Shown: positions 1-11,400 of the stretch, piece by piece
Position numbering within the stretch: the first letter of the stretch is position 1
How the letters are laid out: every line of letters starts with the position of its first letter
NCBI GenBank assembly: GCA_900618425.1
Contig: UZAN01039492.1
Location: 46,053 to 110,052, forward strand
Direction of reading: 5' to 3'
DNA: 64,000 nucleotides
Source: Echinostoma caproni
Lineage: Eukaryota > Platyhelminthes > Trematoda > Plagiorchiida > Echinostomatidae
Position numbers and translations under genes: made by a program
Notes under the pieces: model-generated
What the model was told of the DNA's origin: nothing
The model's database searches: none
Seen by the model: only the letters and a program-made list of their open reading frames with translations

Positions 1-144
1 TGCTTAGCGCATTAAGGTCATCCTTTCATTCGACCTCGCCAATTACCCTATTCTGATTGGTTCAACGAACCAACTATTTGATTGGTTCACACGCTTGTGA
101 ATAGGCAGCTGTGATCGAGTGACAAACGACGGCTAACGGCCCAG

Positions 145-145
145 C

Positions 146-180
<35 letters not shown>
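145..180. repeat. (CAA)12 microsatellite
   Basis: Twelve perfect CAA units, followed by an imperfect CCACAAC. Read on the minus strand it gives a run of valines or leucines, which makes the open frames over it look like proteins, but these are translation artefacts of the repeat. Likely polymorphic in length. Confidence 0.97.
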
Positions 181-272
181 CCACAACGGGACTGGCAAAC
201 AGTCCAGGGGAGCTGTGATGCTTACGGAACACGTTGAGTGTACACGTTCTCTTACGACTCTCAGTTTTCCAC

Positions 273-402
273 TCTGTGTGTGTTTGCGCGCACAAGGTTT
301 AATCTGTACGTTTCTTTGCATCTGGGTATGTGTCTGTGCGCACGCGTGCGCGCGCGCGGGTGTGCATACGTTTTCGCATACACATACCCACACATATGTA
401 AG
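273..402. repeat. TG/CA and CG alternating purine-pyrimidine tract
   Basis: The stretch is dominated by alternating purine-pyrimidine steps: TGTGTGTG near 278, a pure CG/TG core around 333-366, and a CACACA-rich end near 380-400. Such sequence can adopt left-handed Z-DNA in principle. No coding potential is evident. A similar, shorter tract occurs at 52431-52486. Confidence 0.7.
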
Positions 403-429
403 TGTGACCGAGCGATTGACTGTATGAGC

Positions 430-1683
430 GCAGGTCTATTTGATCACGTTCTTCGGTGGGACAATTGCCCGGTCCCATACGAGTTTGTGTGATAGTCAGA
501 GATCTATTGGTTATGGTCACCGCTGTGCTTACGAGTGATTGATCCTGCTACCAGACCAGACGGCCATTTATTGCTCCGATCGTTCACACATACATTTTAA
601 CTAAGCATTTGGAAAATTCACTTTCACGCAAGAACAACGTACTGCTTGCGGTAGTGAAATATGTGCTTGGATCCATCTGAGGACACTGGTGTTTATTCGG
701 TGATATAAATATAAGTCCGAACTCAATTGTCCATTATTGTTACTCATTGAGAAACACTGGATGTTACAGCATGATTATTTGAGGTAAGTTTCACAGTGCC
801 TAGAATTTACTTCACGCCCAGTTGGCATCATTAGTGCGCAGGTTTAGTGTACACAAATTTAACATTTTAGTTGAAAAGCCTGGATTATATGAATGGTTTT
901 ACCGCTAAGTTAACAATTTGTTTCCAACGAGGGGTTTAATTTACATTGGATTCCAAACTCTCAGTATGTGGTACCAATTCTTGATTCACAATGTGAATGG
1001 GACCGAAATGTTTTTCGTAGTTCCCATTTTCGCATAACACTTTTTTGGAATACTTCTATCGACCCGCAAATGACTGCACTAAATGGGTGGTTCTAGTGGA
1101 GCGTCGCAATTTGATTGTCGAACTGAACTGACAAGCTGCCATTTGAAATACAGCACTTAAAGTTCGTCAGATATTTCACTGAGATTTGAGCCAGTAATAA
1201 ACGAGAGATCTTCATCGTGGTCTTGTTTATTCTTTTGAAAGCGATGAGATTATTCGGCTTATCATCACGAAAATAGTTGTTTCTCAAGAGAAGGAAAGGT
1301 TACGGCTGCATACAAAAAAATTGTAAACTGATAGTGATAGTTAACAGCAATCAAATAAACTAACAAATTTGGTTACAATGATTTTTTATCCTGAAAGGAG
1401 TTCAAAGCGAGAATGTATGTTCAAGATACAAAGCTTTACAGATTATATAAGCGAATTATAAAATCAACAGAACGGACTTCTATTCCACCCTGCGCTGGTT
1501 GTTGCTCTGTTCAACTACATGACACGTACGTAGTGGGAAAGTTTGAACATTCGTATTCGTTTTTGTATTTCTATAAACGTTTGCGTCAACAGATGTCCAC
1601 ATTTCAATCAAAAATTACAGATCTCATCAAACACAAGGAAATAATGCAGATAAAACATGTAACCCCCAAGGTTTCTGAGAAAT
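430..1683. other. No recognisable gene
   Basis: AT-rich sequence with frequent stops in all frames. I see no splice-bounded exon, RNA gene or repeat that I can name. Confidence 0.6.
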
Positions 1684-2214
1684 TCAGAAGAAACGCGCAG
1701 TCGGTTTACATGATTCCGGGAACTGGGGACGTTCTGTAGTATTACAGCAGTATTTGGATAGATTGCGATGTAAAGAATGATTGAGGTCAGAGAGGATTTT
1801 CTGTGCAAATGTTTCACATGCGGACAAGTGAAGCTCACACAGTTTTTTAGATGGATCTTCAACGAGTATGAAAGACATACGGCTGATGATCGACGAAAGT
1901 CCACAAAGAATTTTGAAGTCTTGAGTAGACCAGAAAAAAACACTGGGGAACAACAAAGAAGAACGGAAAAATCGCAGTGCTAAAAAAAGTGGAATGATTT
2001 TTCGTTTGACTTTGAACTGTTTACGTCTTCGCAGTTGAAAAGGTAATCCAAGAAGTTTCTGCACAGAGTTGTAAATATGGGAGGATAGTTTTACGTTTGT
2101 ATCACTCGTAAATAAATACTTGACGGAATTATATCTAGTTGAGGCATCTGTATTTATGACGGAGGGACCACGGGACCAATAGATCGAAGGAGGGATAAAT
2201 TGCATTCGAAGCAT
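1684..2214 (-). pseudogene. LINE ORF2 C-terminal region
   Basis: An uninterrupted 176-codon frame on the minus strand, longer than expected by chance. It lies where the RT thumb and C-terminal domain should be, directly after the YAND box. It includes LLGLPFQLRRRKQFKV, LSSIISRMSF and the pattern ACETFAQKILSDLNHSLHRNL, in which a helix is followed by a D..HPLH-like motif common near the end of trematode LINE proteins. It ends with a run of small polar residues. Assignment rests on position plus these motifs. The frame is open but detached from the RT frame, so it is treated as part of a dead element. Confidence 0.65.
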
Positions 2215-2319
2215 ATGGGTAAATTAAGAAACAGCCCAGAACCAACGGAAAATTATTGGCTATGCGAAAGATTACTCCAGAAATTTAAAATGTTCTCAGG
2301 CATAGACATGGCTTGGCAA

Positions 2320-2861
2320 AGGGCTAGGTCGTTAGCGTATCTGAATAAGTAGGTTAGAGAATTCGCCTACAGGTCACTGATCAAGGTGGAACACAAGAAC
2401 AGAGATAGTAGGGCACCCTGAAGCACTCCCCAATTAACCACGATAAATTTAGATATTTTCGTAAAGAGTCGATCATGCAACGTTCTGCTTGTGAAGTAAT
2501 CAAGAAGCCACACCAGTGGGTGCTTGAGACAGCCAAATGATTCGATTTTACGAAGGAGGAGCGAACGTCGAACAGACTCTAACGCCGATGAAAAATCCAA
2601 GAATACACATATTACAGATTCCTCTGATTCGTCCAAAGATTTATTAACGTAAAGAAGAAGGGAGGCGACAACATCCAAAGTTGATGTGTTTGATTTATAC
2701 GCAAGTTGGAGAGGGTCTTTGGGGGTACTGAAAGAAGCGGACAAGTTTTTGAGAATGGCGCGTTCCACCACATCTATTCGGTCTGGATTTTGCTCAACAT
2801 AGGATCCGAATAACTTTCCATTGATGCCTCCTAGTATGGCTGCATAAGAGTTGATTATCAT
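2320..2861 (-). pseudogene. LINE reverse transcriptase palm, inactivated
   Basis: The long frame 2861-2367 contains AYKSNTSTLDVVASLLLYV (the conserved GF/YK..RST..V.. block), VFLDFSSALESV (motif A with its catalytic Asp) and GVLQGALLSLFLC (motif B, family pattern G.PQGS.LSP.LF). After a frame change, the metal-binding box reads FRYANDLALC, with YAND at 2328-2339 where active enzymes have YADD. The second catalytic Asp is therefore Asn, and the enzyme would be dead even if the frame were intact. The order and spacing of motifs A, B and C are normal. It belongs with the endonuclease part upstream and the C-terminal part downstream. Confidence 0.85.
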
Positions 2862-3149
2862 GGGTTTAGTCTATACGTTTATTTTCTTTTATATCAATGT
2901 GTAAATATATCTGATCATTGATCAGTTCCGGGATTTGTAGAAGCATACCCTAATTCTCCTTAATGTTCTAAGTTTCGGAGAGACAATACGACCACTGAAG
3001 AGGGACGGGGTTTCCAACGGACAATAGAAGTTATAGATGAAATTGACTGTATCGAATAAAAGATTTACATTGTTGTTCAATGAAAGCTCAAAGAAGAACC
3101 ATTAAGCTGCATGGGATAGGGATCTTTAAATGAGAGGAATAAATTCAAG

Positions 3150-3425
3150 TCACGTGTTACGGAGACAGATTTTAATTTCGTCACTTTGCCTTACTGAACG
3201 AGAGGCAGAACGGGGATACATCTTAGGCCTTAGAAGGAGTAAACAGTGATCACTGGTTGAGATTGGTGCACGCAGATGGAGGGAGAAGAATTTGGGGTGA
3301 TATTTTATAATTCTGCCCAAAGCTGAGTTAACTCTGGTCGGTGACAAGTATAAACCGGTTAAATCAAAAGCAGTGGGAGGCCGGGTCGAAGGAAGGTTAA
3401 AATCACGCACGACAAAATACACCAA
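3150..3425 (-). pseudogene. LINE endonuclease-domain remnant (C-terminal half)
   Basis: The frame reads VVRDFNLP near its start and ISTSDHCLLLL about 50 residues later. These match the GDFN and SDH motifs of the apurinic/apyrimidinic-like endonuclease of non-LTR retrotransposons, which nicks target DNA to prime reverse transcription. Seen: the G of GDFN is R here, and the spacing between the two motifs is shorter than usual in the family, so an internal deletion is likely. The basic stretch that follows (RPKMYPRSASRSVRQ) is typical of the linker to the RT. The upstream catalytic part is absent. Non-functional. Confidence 0.7.
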
Positions 3426-3429
3426 ATTT

Positions 3430-6299
3430 TAAATTATGGTTCAATGAGAATGTTACTTTAATGTAATAGCAAGCAGAACTGCATAAAATTATCGCTATCT
3501 GCTGCTTGGTGTTAACCTTCAACCCGGCAATGATGGTGAATTAGTTCAGGGAATTAGTTTTACAAACGAGCGATATACACCGCACCTTTTACGGTCCGGA
3601 TCAAGGATTGAACTGCAGTTGGCACGGTAAAGACAAACTGTCCCCACCCAGTTGTGAAAACACTATAAACTACGTCATAATCAGATTTTGACAGGTTGAA
3701 CAATCCAAGGTGGTTAATGCATATTGCTGGAGAAATGAGTAAGCCGCTTCTCTCGTTTTCTTTAATTTCTTGTAGTCTTCGAGCGACAGGATATTATTCA
3801 TATTTCGGTCCAGTTATATAAAAAGCACAATAGTTTTCAGTATTTGTAAAGTGCACCCTCGTAAGACGGTTTTATTTGCTGTCTTTTGGCTACTCATTTG
3901 TATCAGAAAGAGAAGGCGGAATATCAAAATGCTAAAGGGAGTTTCCAATACGGTAAGGTAAATTATTCCAGACAGTTTCTAACCAATACCCACTCTCTTT
4001 CCAATGTATGGTTCAGTAGTAATAAATCACCATCAACTGTCACATAGTATTACTGAAACTTCGATTTTGTATTCCACAGGAGGGAAAATGCTACCGAATT
4101 TACTCAGTCGCATTCTATCGAGGACTGAGTTACCTAAGAATTTTCTGTAAATCAACACAAATATAGACCCAAGAACTGTAGTCGCGTGGTTTGAGTATAC
4201 GCGTTCACATTTCAAGGCACCGAATCAGCTATTGTTTGTTATCAAATATTCTGTAAACGGAGATATCCCAAACACAGCTTACTGCATTTTCGATTTCAAT
4301 AGTGAAATATACTTTGCGGGATTAAAGTTTGTACTTTCGTTGATAAGCTGAATAACGCGTAATGCAAAAACAGCTAATTCAAAACGAAATTCATTGGCAA
4401 ACACTTCAAACTGAATGAAGGTCAACTTGACAATAATGATAATGATGATGAAAATCCATTCTTCCTGAAATAATCAGAGGGTCAAAGGTATAAAACTGCT
4501 GAGACATTTAGGTTTTTCAATTGACATCTGCTTCATTTAGTGTTCAGAAATATAAATGAATGTAATAAAGTATAAAACTTCGAGAAAAACGAGTGGTAGT
4601 TGCGAACTTTGAGATCGAAATGCGTGACCTTCGGTCTCACGAGGTTTTGACATGAATCACTTTGATCACCGCCACTGCTTTGAATGAACCCGAGATTGAC
4701 TATATTAGATAACCTAATGCTCACCATTGGTAAATGAGAAACCTCGGGCATTAACAATTGCAGAAATGTATGTTGGTCTTTTCAGTTCTGCATGACCCTC
4801 TTTCCAGTCGGCCGGTGTTCTGTTTCACAATGAAACCGAGTAGATCCTGTGACGCTACGCTCCAAAATGCATGTCTATTTTAACTTTTGTGTGATGTTTT
4901 GTGGCGTCAGCACGCCACATCAGGTTTGTAATTGTTTGTTTGTGTTACAAGTTGGCATAACTCATGTACACACTTAAACAAATAATATTCATTGATAAAG
5001 TCGGGTCTGGTATGCCATTGTGCATCTCTGCACTTACTGATGTGATCATCTCATCATTTAAAGTAACACAAAATGTGATTACAGTAAAACATCTCTGCTA
5101 GATGTCGAACAATCGAGTGCGCAGTTTACTCCCCGGTAAGAAACGCTGTGTTGTATTAACGCTTGTTATTCTCATTTCCTTTTGATTCCGAAATTAGAGA
5201 ATACAACTTGCGACTGTGCACGGTTTCATTTTAGAATCACTTTACTCTATCCCAGCTGATTCTTGTGAGAGAAAGTGACATGGGTAATGTAACTCATATA
5301 ACCAGTTTCTTTGTGTTTCATGCCACCTTCCTCAGTTGTTGCACTGACAAATATATTTGACTTCTAGATGCTTTGACGGTATTTATCTACCTCCTTTCGT
5401 TAAATCGTTGTATCCTGCACTATTGGACAAGTTTATGTCCCATTTTTAAGTCAAATCGATAAGAAAAAGACTGAACAAGCAAGCTGAGTTCAGGTACGAA
5501 TTTCTCCGGACAGGTGAAATTTTATGCAGGTGTAGAAACTACAAATTTCCTTTTTGGAGTATCATTCTTGCACGCGGTACAGCACTCTCGAACCAAATAT
5601 ATAGACGCTTATATGCAAGAAGAGATTTCTGATAGAACTGCTACATTCCTGTTTGCTTGGTTGCAGAGAAAATAACTTTCAGACGAATAAGTTTAGAAAG
5701 TTGTAATGAAATTTCATGAAAATTGACTCATGTGAGATAAAATCGTGTATCTATAGTCCAACAACATTCGTGCTTTCAGGACCCAATTGGAGTGGATAAA
5801 TATTGGTGTAACCACTTGAGCTGATCATGTCGCATGAATAATTAACCGCACTTTCGTATAGAATCTCATGGGATTGCGTGCGGTACCTTATCCTTTTACT
5901 TCAGTCATGTTCCCAAACATTACTTTCATTTAACTTGACGTTCAATTCCTGATAGTTTAACTGCACCTTTGCAAACGTCATTGAGAAACTCAGGATATCG
6001 GTTTTTTTCATAATGTTTCACAAAGGGAATTGGATTGTATATTTTCCAGTTTTCTAAACTTCTCCAAAATTCTTCATCAATCCGTCATGCTTGTGCATAC
6101 GCTTGTTACCACTAATTTATCAACCACACGAATAGCGGGAGACGCATAAAATATGCCGAGTGAGGATAGCAGCAGTAACTTTGTTGTAAATGATTTATAG
6201 GACAGTCTTATCACGCGATTCGCATGGCCCACGCAAGACGTTATTTCCTAATACGATTTTTTGAACAGCACACTTCTTAAGGGTCAAGATTCCTATTTC
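3430..6299. other. No recognisable gene
   Basis: AT-rich, stop-dense sequence. The only structure noted is the short hairpin at 4900-4919. A short minus-strand frame at 4533-4757 has no recognisable motif. Confidence 0.6.
4900..4919. repeat. Perfect 8-bp inverted repeat (hairpin)
   Basis: TGTGGCGT, a CAGC loop, then ACGCCACA: a perfect eight-base stem with a four-base loop. It is GC-rich within AT-rich surroundings. No T-run follows, and nothing suggests a terminator. Confidence 0.6.
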
Positions 6300-6525
6300 A
6301 GTTCCTTTCCTTTCTTTTATTCGTTTTCATTTTACTTCCTTTTATTGAATATGCAGCAACACAACAATTTTTCAGCAAGGGGGGATGCCACCAATCAGAG
6401 GGCTGCCATTCAACACCCAAAGAGGAAAGTCAGGCGGTGGTGGTGGGGTTCGAACACATCCCCGGGGTGATAATTTAGTGACGTTACCACCNCCACCGGG
6501 CCGCCACCGCCCGTATACATATTGT
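6300..6525 (-). mobile_element. tRNA-headed SINE-like retroposon, copy 1
   Basis: Read on the minus strand, it has a polymerase III A-box-like sequence (TGGCGGCCCGGTGG, 6506-6493), a good B box (GTGTTCGAACCCC, 6457-6445), a body containing GAATGGCAGCCCTCTGATTG (within 6379-6413), a C-run, CTGAAAAATTGTTGTGTTG, and an ATTCAATAAAAGGAAG-type 3' end near 6340. The body and tail recur at 15640-15785, 28715-28815 and 41280-41412, which shows a dispersed family. An ambiguous base at 6492 falls in the head, as expected where repeats were merged in assembly. A two-part structure (tRNA-like head and unrelated tail) is typical of SINEs; the family name is unknown to me. Confidence 0.7.
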
Positions 6526-7073
6526 ATATTAGTCGAGATTTCCTCTGAGGAGTTAGCAGCAGATTCACCGCACCTTAGAGGGCGAAATAACCTTAACCAT
6601 TCATCCACAGAGTCACTGTCGTCCATCGGAAAGAGTGAATAGAAAACCTAAAAACCTGAACATACAATAGTAGATTAATTACTCAGCAAACCATTACTTA
6701 CAAAGAAATAACTAATAACTTTCATTTGGACTTCAATATGACCGGCACTTGGCAATTTAATATAAGGTTACGTAATTTATTCCTTACTCTATTGGCCAGT
6801 TATATATTAGTAAAACCTGAACACGGACCAGCCACTGAACACTCCTGGGCCAAAGTCTTAGCATGAATTGAATTGGATGTTTGTGGGTCAGAGAAAGAAA
6901 ATCCGTTGGTTATGTATCCAGTTGTGAGTGCGGAATTTTGCCAATTTATAAAAATACTTCCTGCATGAGCTTTGCATGGCCCAAGAGAGTGTATGCTTTA
7001 TGTAATTAAAAACTGAAGAAAACAAGCCTCTTCAGGGTTCGATCCAAATGTGAAATGATCAAAGCGATTTATC

Positions 7074-7097
7074 GTAGCTCAACTGATACAGCGTACG
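7074..7097 (+). other. Isolated A-box-like sequence
   Basis: GTAGCTCAACTGATACAGCG resembles the D-arm/A box of a tRNA, and a perfect B-box-like GGGTTCGATCC lies at about 7033, but upstream of it. The order is therefore wrong for a tRNA gene or SINE promoter on this strand. It may be a scrambled repeat or chance. Confidence 0.2.
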
Positions 7098-7799
7098 GTA
7101 TATAAGGATGGGTAGGTGACCTCCATGCGCTGTTGAGAATTTCACTGAGACTGACGATCCTTTCTCAAGCGAATGACAAAAACGGTTAGAAATTTACCAA
7201 AGAATAACAATTTCTAAATAAGCTCTCCTCTACAGATCCATTGACGACGTAGGAATATCTGCCTGCAGTACGGTATATTCGGACACATCTGTGAGTTAAA
7301 CTAATAGCCAAGTCCTTCCATATTCATAAGCGGTGGAATTGAGAATGTGTTCATGCGTTATATGTGACAATGCAAAGAGTGGCATACTTATAAGCCGTCA
7401 AATTTGATCATATAGTTTCCATTGCCCACCTCATAAAGAGTTGTCTATGCCTAATAATAATGGACAATCAATAATAATTCGACATGAATTAATTACGCAG
7501 GTGAAAATAAACGCCGGCTCGATTTTTTGTTTCACATAGGAGTCAGAAAAATCACATGACATGTTTATTGCGGAGTATAATAACTGTGCTAACCAGTTTG
7601 ATTATCTTAATCGTTCTGACCTGCAGTTAAATATGATCCATCGACTAAAAACCGAATAGTCTTTGGTGAAACATTTTGCACCATAATTCGAAGGTACTTC
7701 ATGAACTTTGACATCCCATTCATTAACGAAATGTTACTACATCCTTGGTCAGCTATGTGCCCTGAATTCTCCCAGCTACTGGGTTACCTAACTTCAGAT

Positions 7800-8450
7800 G
7801 TCTTCTTTGCTCCACTGCCGTAAACTCAGCACTCACGTAAGCATAACAATTGAATATATGGCATGTTTATCAGAGTTGCGCGTTCCCATTTCGGGAATAA
7901 GACGAATTAATATCACAATCAGCGATGAGTCAATGCAATTCGTCCAGGCCTTTGACTATTTTAACTGCATCATCGAGCCCAATGGTTTAATCAAAGACTA
8001 AATTCCGCGGCGCTAGCAGGGCTTCCCTAGACGTCTACAGAAAATGTGAACAAGCAACTAAAGCTGCCTTAGTAAAGCAACCTTCGTATTGCATAATGTG
8101 TGAGTTTGTCGCGCCACTATCAGTGCTGTCAATAACTACAGAGATGTGAGCTATGACCAGGAAAACCTGCAGTTACTCAACGTTTCTCATTGGTATCCGA
8201 AACATCTCAAAGGTAAAATGCAATAATCAAACACGCATCCAGAACATATGTCGGATAGCTCGCTTCACTGCTGCAAGATTACTATCTTCAGTGGTTGCGT
8301 CATGTTCCCTAAGGCCCTCTCGAGAACGCCACTTTTGTTTAAGTACCTTCGGCGGGTTATTGAAATAAAGCATTGGAAAAATGCCATCAAAAAAGAAATG
8401 AAGCACTCGACATTAGAAATACTTTATGACATTTGAAGCCGGAATCAAAA
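7800..8450 (+). pseudogene. RTE-like LINE, C-terminal part of ORF2
   Basis: The first frame carries MQFVQAFDYFNCIIEPNG, matching the F.YLG..I.P.G pattern that follows the RT palm of RTE-type elements. After a frameshift come WYPKHLKGK-like and RIQN.CRIARFTAARLL stretches, then MFPKALSRTPLLFKYL, which corresponds to the family's LRW.GHV.RMP.xRLP..LLF block. Several frame changes and stops intervene. Only the thumb and C-terminal region survive. I find no RT catalytic motifs upstream, which fits the 5' truncation normal for LINE insertions. Non-functional. This is a different clade from the CR1/Jockey-like copies elsewhere in the window. Confidence 0.6.
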
Positions 8451-11400
8451 GTGACTTTCAAACCGTGCCGATCTTGGCGCTGAACGCCGGCCAGCGAGTA
8501 GTCATCGTCAGAGATGTCATCAAGCAGACTCTTCTCCAGGCAAGAATTAATCACATAGAAGTATGGTATTGCAGACGCATAAGACGATGTTCACTGAATC
8601 ATTCAGGGCAGCACTGGAACAAAAAGAAGTGTGCTTAACATCTGTTTGCTTCTTCTTTATGCATTTGGCGATTGTTGCATGAGGCGCCGACAACAACGGC
8701 GGTAACTCACGTATCAAAGTCATTCAAACGACATCAGATTTTAAACTGGAGTGCTACATTTTACTAAATTGCTAATTTTGAGGAAGATTGGAAGGACTGA
8801 ATAAGAGTAATTTGAAATTCTGTGACAGACTGTAATTTGATTAAGTACATTCCGACCTTGTTCAATCTCACACCACATGAACTTGGACAATCTAATGAAA
8901 ACCTTTTTAATTTCAATATATCGGCGTGTGCATTCCTGATATTTTTGTTCAGTGAAACTTAGGTATCATGATTGTTAGTCCAAAGATATTATATCTCATA
9001 GATCCGAACTTCGTCGTGTAAAAAAATGAAATCCTATGGAAATGTAGCTGACAAAAGCTTTTTGTAACTTTTTCAGACATTCCGTTCAAAAAACAAACGG
9101 TTTGGAAAAATATAATAAGCACCTAAATTAGAGGTAAAGCACCGTGTGCTCTGACATTCGTTTGGTCTGTAAATCGAAGGCAGCAGCATTAACGCATTTT
9201 TCCTTGACTGCTGTACGCAACAAAGGCCTACACAAACCGTCCCTGGTTACCCGGGTTTTCAGATATCACAAACTATTCATTTATTCTTCTCGAGATGATC
9301 GAAGAAGTTGTGTTAAGTGTTTTCATACTTACTTACAACCGGCACCCATGAATACTGTGCATTCCTCTTCGGAACATCCACCACACAATATACCATTTTG
9401 CTCATAAATTACTTCAGTTATGTGCTGCACTTCATGCAACAAGCATGTAAATTCCTTAATGTTATTCGGTTTCATAACATTTGCAGTTGATTTTAACTTT
9501 CATCAATCCAAACAAAAGACCACACAAGTGATGGCATTTCCTTTACTCATCCAACCAGTTCACATATTTTTGCAAAATATTAGTAGTGTCTTGTCTGTTG
9601 GAAAACAAATTGGATATTCAAATCAAAGATCGAACAAAAGCAATAAACCCGGATTTGTAGATCTCTATGCGTGTGATTAGGAATTCGTGACACAAACACC
9701 GCCACCCAGTTTTGGATGCTTAGTGGAGGGAACAAAACTAGAGCCGAGAGTGATGAAGCTGGTCTTGATAGAAATACAGCCGGTAAAACATTGTGGCTTT
9801 GATTCACTTTTCGTTAAACTCTCACTAACTGCCTACCCCAACAGCAGATGTGCATTCACGGGGTGGTCAATCCCAGCTTTCAATCTTGAAATCCATTCGC
9901 AAAACACAAATCCAGATGTTTTAAGGAAAGCGTGAGCTGGACGAAGAGATGCCCACCGGTGTGAGTGCGTGTATCGGTGCGAGTTAGCGGCCAACAAAAT
10001 CGGATAAAAACACGGATAGGAATACCCATGATTAGGCGTGAAGATCATCTTTCCGGAAACGAGATGACCCAATATATAGATATAAGTTACGGGTAGGTGA
10101 ATCGCACTTAAATTGTCTGGTGCTGTTTTCTATTGAAGGTGATGAAAATGTATACATCCGAGAGTTTCAAGCAACACATAAATAGAGTTCAACATTTAAC
10201 TGTTTGTTATTGATCAATTGAAATATCAGATGCAACACACTTAGGTAATACCGTGTTGATTATTTCAAACATTGATTGCATCCAAGTACAGCGATCAGAC
10301 ATTCCTCCCTCCGCTCCCCATTGAAGTAAAACTCAATTCGCTTTACGCATACACCTGTTGGTCCGGTTCAGAGCTTTTACTTCTAGTTAGAGTTACATTG
10401 ATTCCCAAATGAACACTATCTCTATTATGTGGGCTGATCGCAAACTCGAATATGAGTTCAGGAACAGAACTCCAACCATTTTGGTTGACATTGACTTCGT
10501 TTAGGATATTCTATATATCAGCCAGACAAACAGAATACGGTTGAATCGCATTGAATGTTTTTGCCGGATGGTGAGCATTGAAAAGGTCCATCCGACGATT
10601 ACATGAGAAAGGCAGGTGGATACATTTGAACTGAGTGGTTTGGGTTGGAATCAGTGAATATGAACCGCATTCACCAAATGCCCACAAGGAGCTCTATGTG
10701 AGATGCACTATTGCATGGTTAGTTAGCATGGAACTAAGGAACACACGAGTATGGTAATCGCCTACGTCGTGGCGAAAAGTTATGAAATCCGTTTTCATCA
10801 GAGGGAAGATAGAATAGAATAATAGCTAATAAGCAGGAGAACAATTACTTCAATTCTTCAAGCTAAATTGTCCCAGCTTGCATATCAGGAGGCAAAATGG
10901 ACGTAGTTCACCAACAGTGTGTTGCCAATGGAAGCGTCACCGTAGGTCGCTCTCTTTGGTGGTTCTTATGTGGTGGTCAGTGATGTGAATTTCAAAATTC
11001 ACACCACCAACTTATACGCCACATTTGAGGCTTTCCATGAATTCTCAGATCCCAAAAGCTTAAGGATATATTTGAAGTATTAGGGTATCTTAAGCAGAAA
11101 ATCAGATTGATGTGAAACTATTTGCAGTTGTATTAAATTTTCAACAATGGTGTCATCAGATCGAGTTGAAAAGGTTTGATATAGTGGAAAATCCATGGTA
11201 CATATGAAGATAAAGTTTAGCTCATCACAGAATGATATTCCAACAAGTTACTAGACACGAATTTGTCTGAATATCTTTGAATAATGTATCAGGATGCAGA
11301 CCGCATCTAACATAAATCTATCTGACTTACATGAAAATAGGAAGGTATCAACTGAACACCTACTCATAAACCTCACTTAGGTTAGCAAAAGCACTGTATT

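Larger units (their letters stand above)
1684..3425 (-). mobile_element. Decayed CR1/Jockey-like LINE (non-LTR retrotransposon)
   Basis: Reading the minus strand from 3425 down to 1684 gives, in the order expected for a non-LTR ORF2, an endonuclease remnant, the palm of a reverse transcriptase, the catalytic-box region and a long C-terminal region. Frames change between the parts and stops are present, so it cannot encode one protein. The 5' half of the endonuclease and the RT fingers (about 2862-3149) are missing or unreadable. It is the longest minus-strand transposon relic in the window. The clade is inferred from the style of the RT motifs; CR1 and Jockey cannot be separated by eye. Confidence 0.85.

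Noticed and set aside
133..393. Frame with a long leucine run (minus strand)
   Set aside because: The run is the (CAA)12 microsatellite and the rest is the TG/CA tract.
1413..1739. 108-codon plus-strand frame
   Set aside because: Overlaps the 3' end of the minus-strand LINE and shows no motif of its own.
7033..7097. Possible tRNA gene from B-box-like and A-box-like sequences
   Set aside because: The boxes are in the wrong order on this strand, and no cloverleaf can be drawn.
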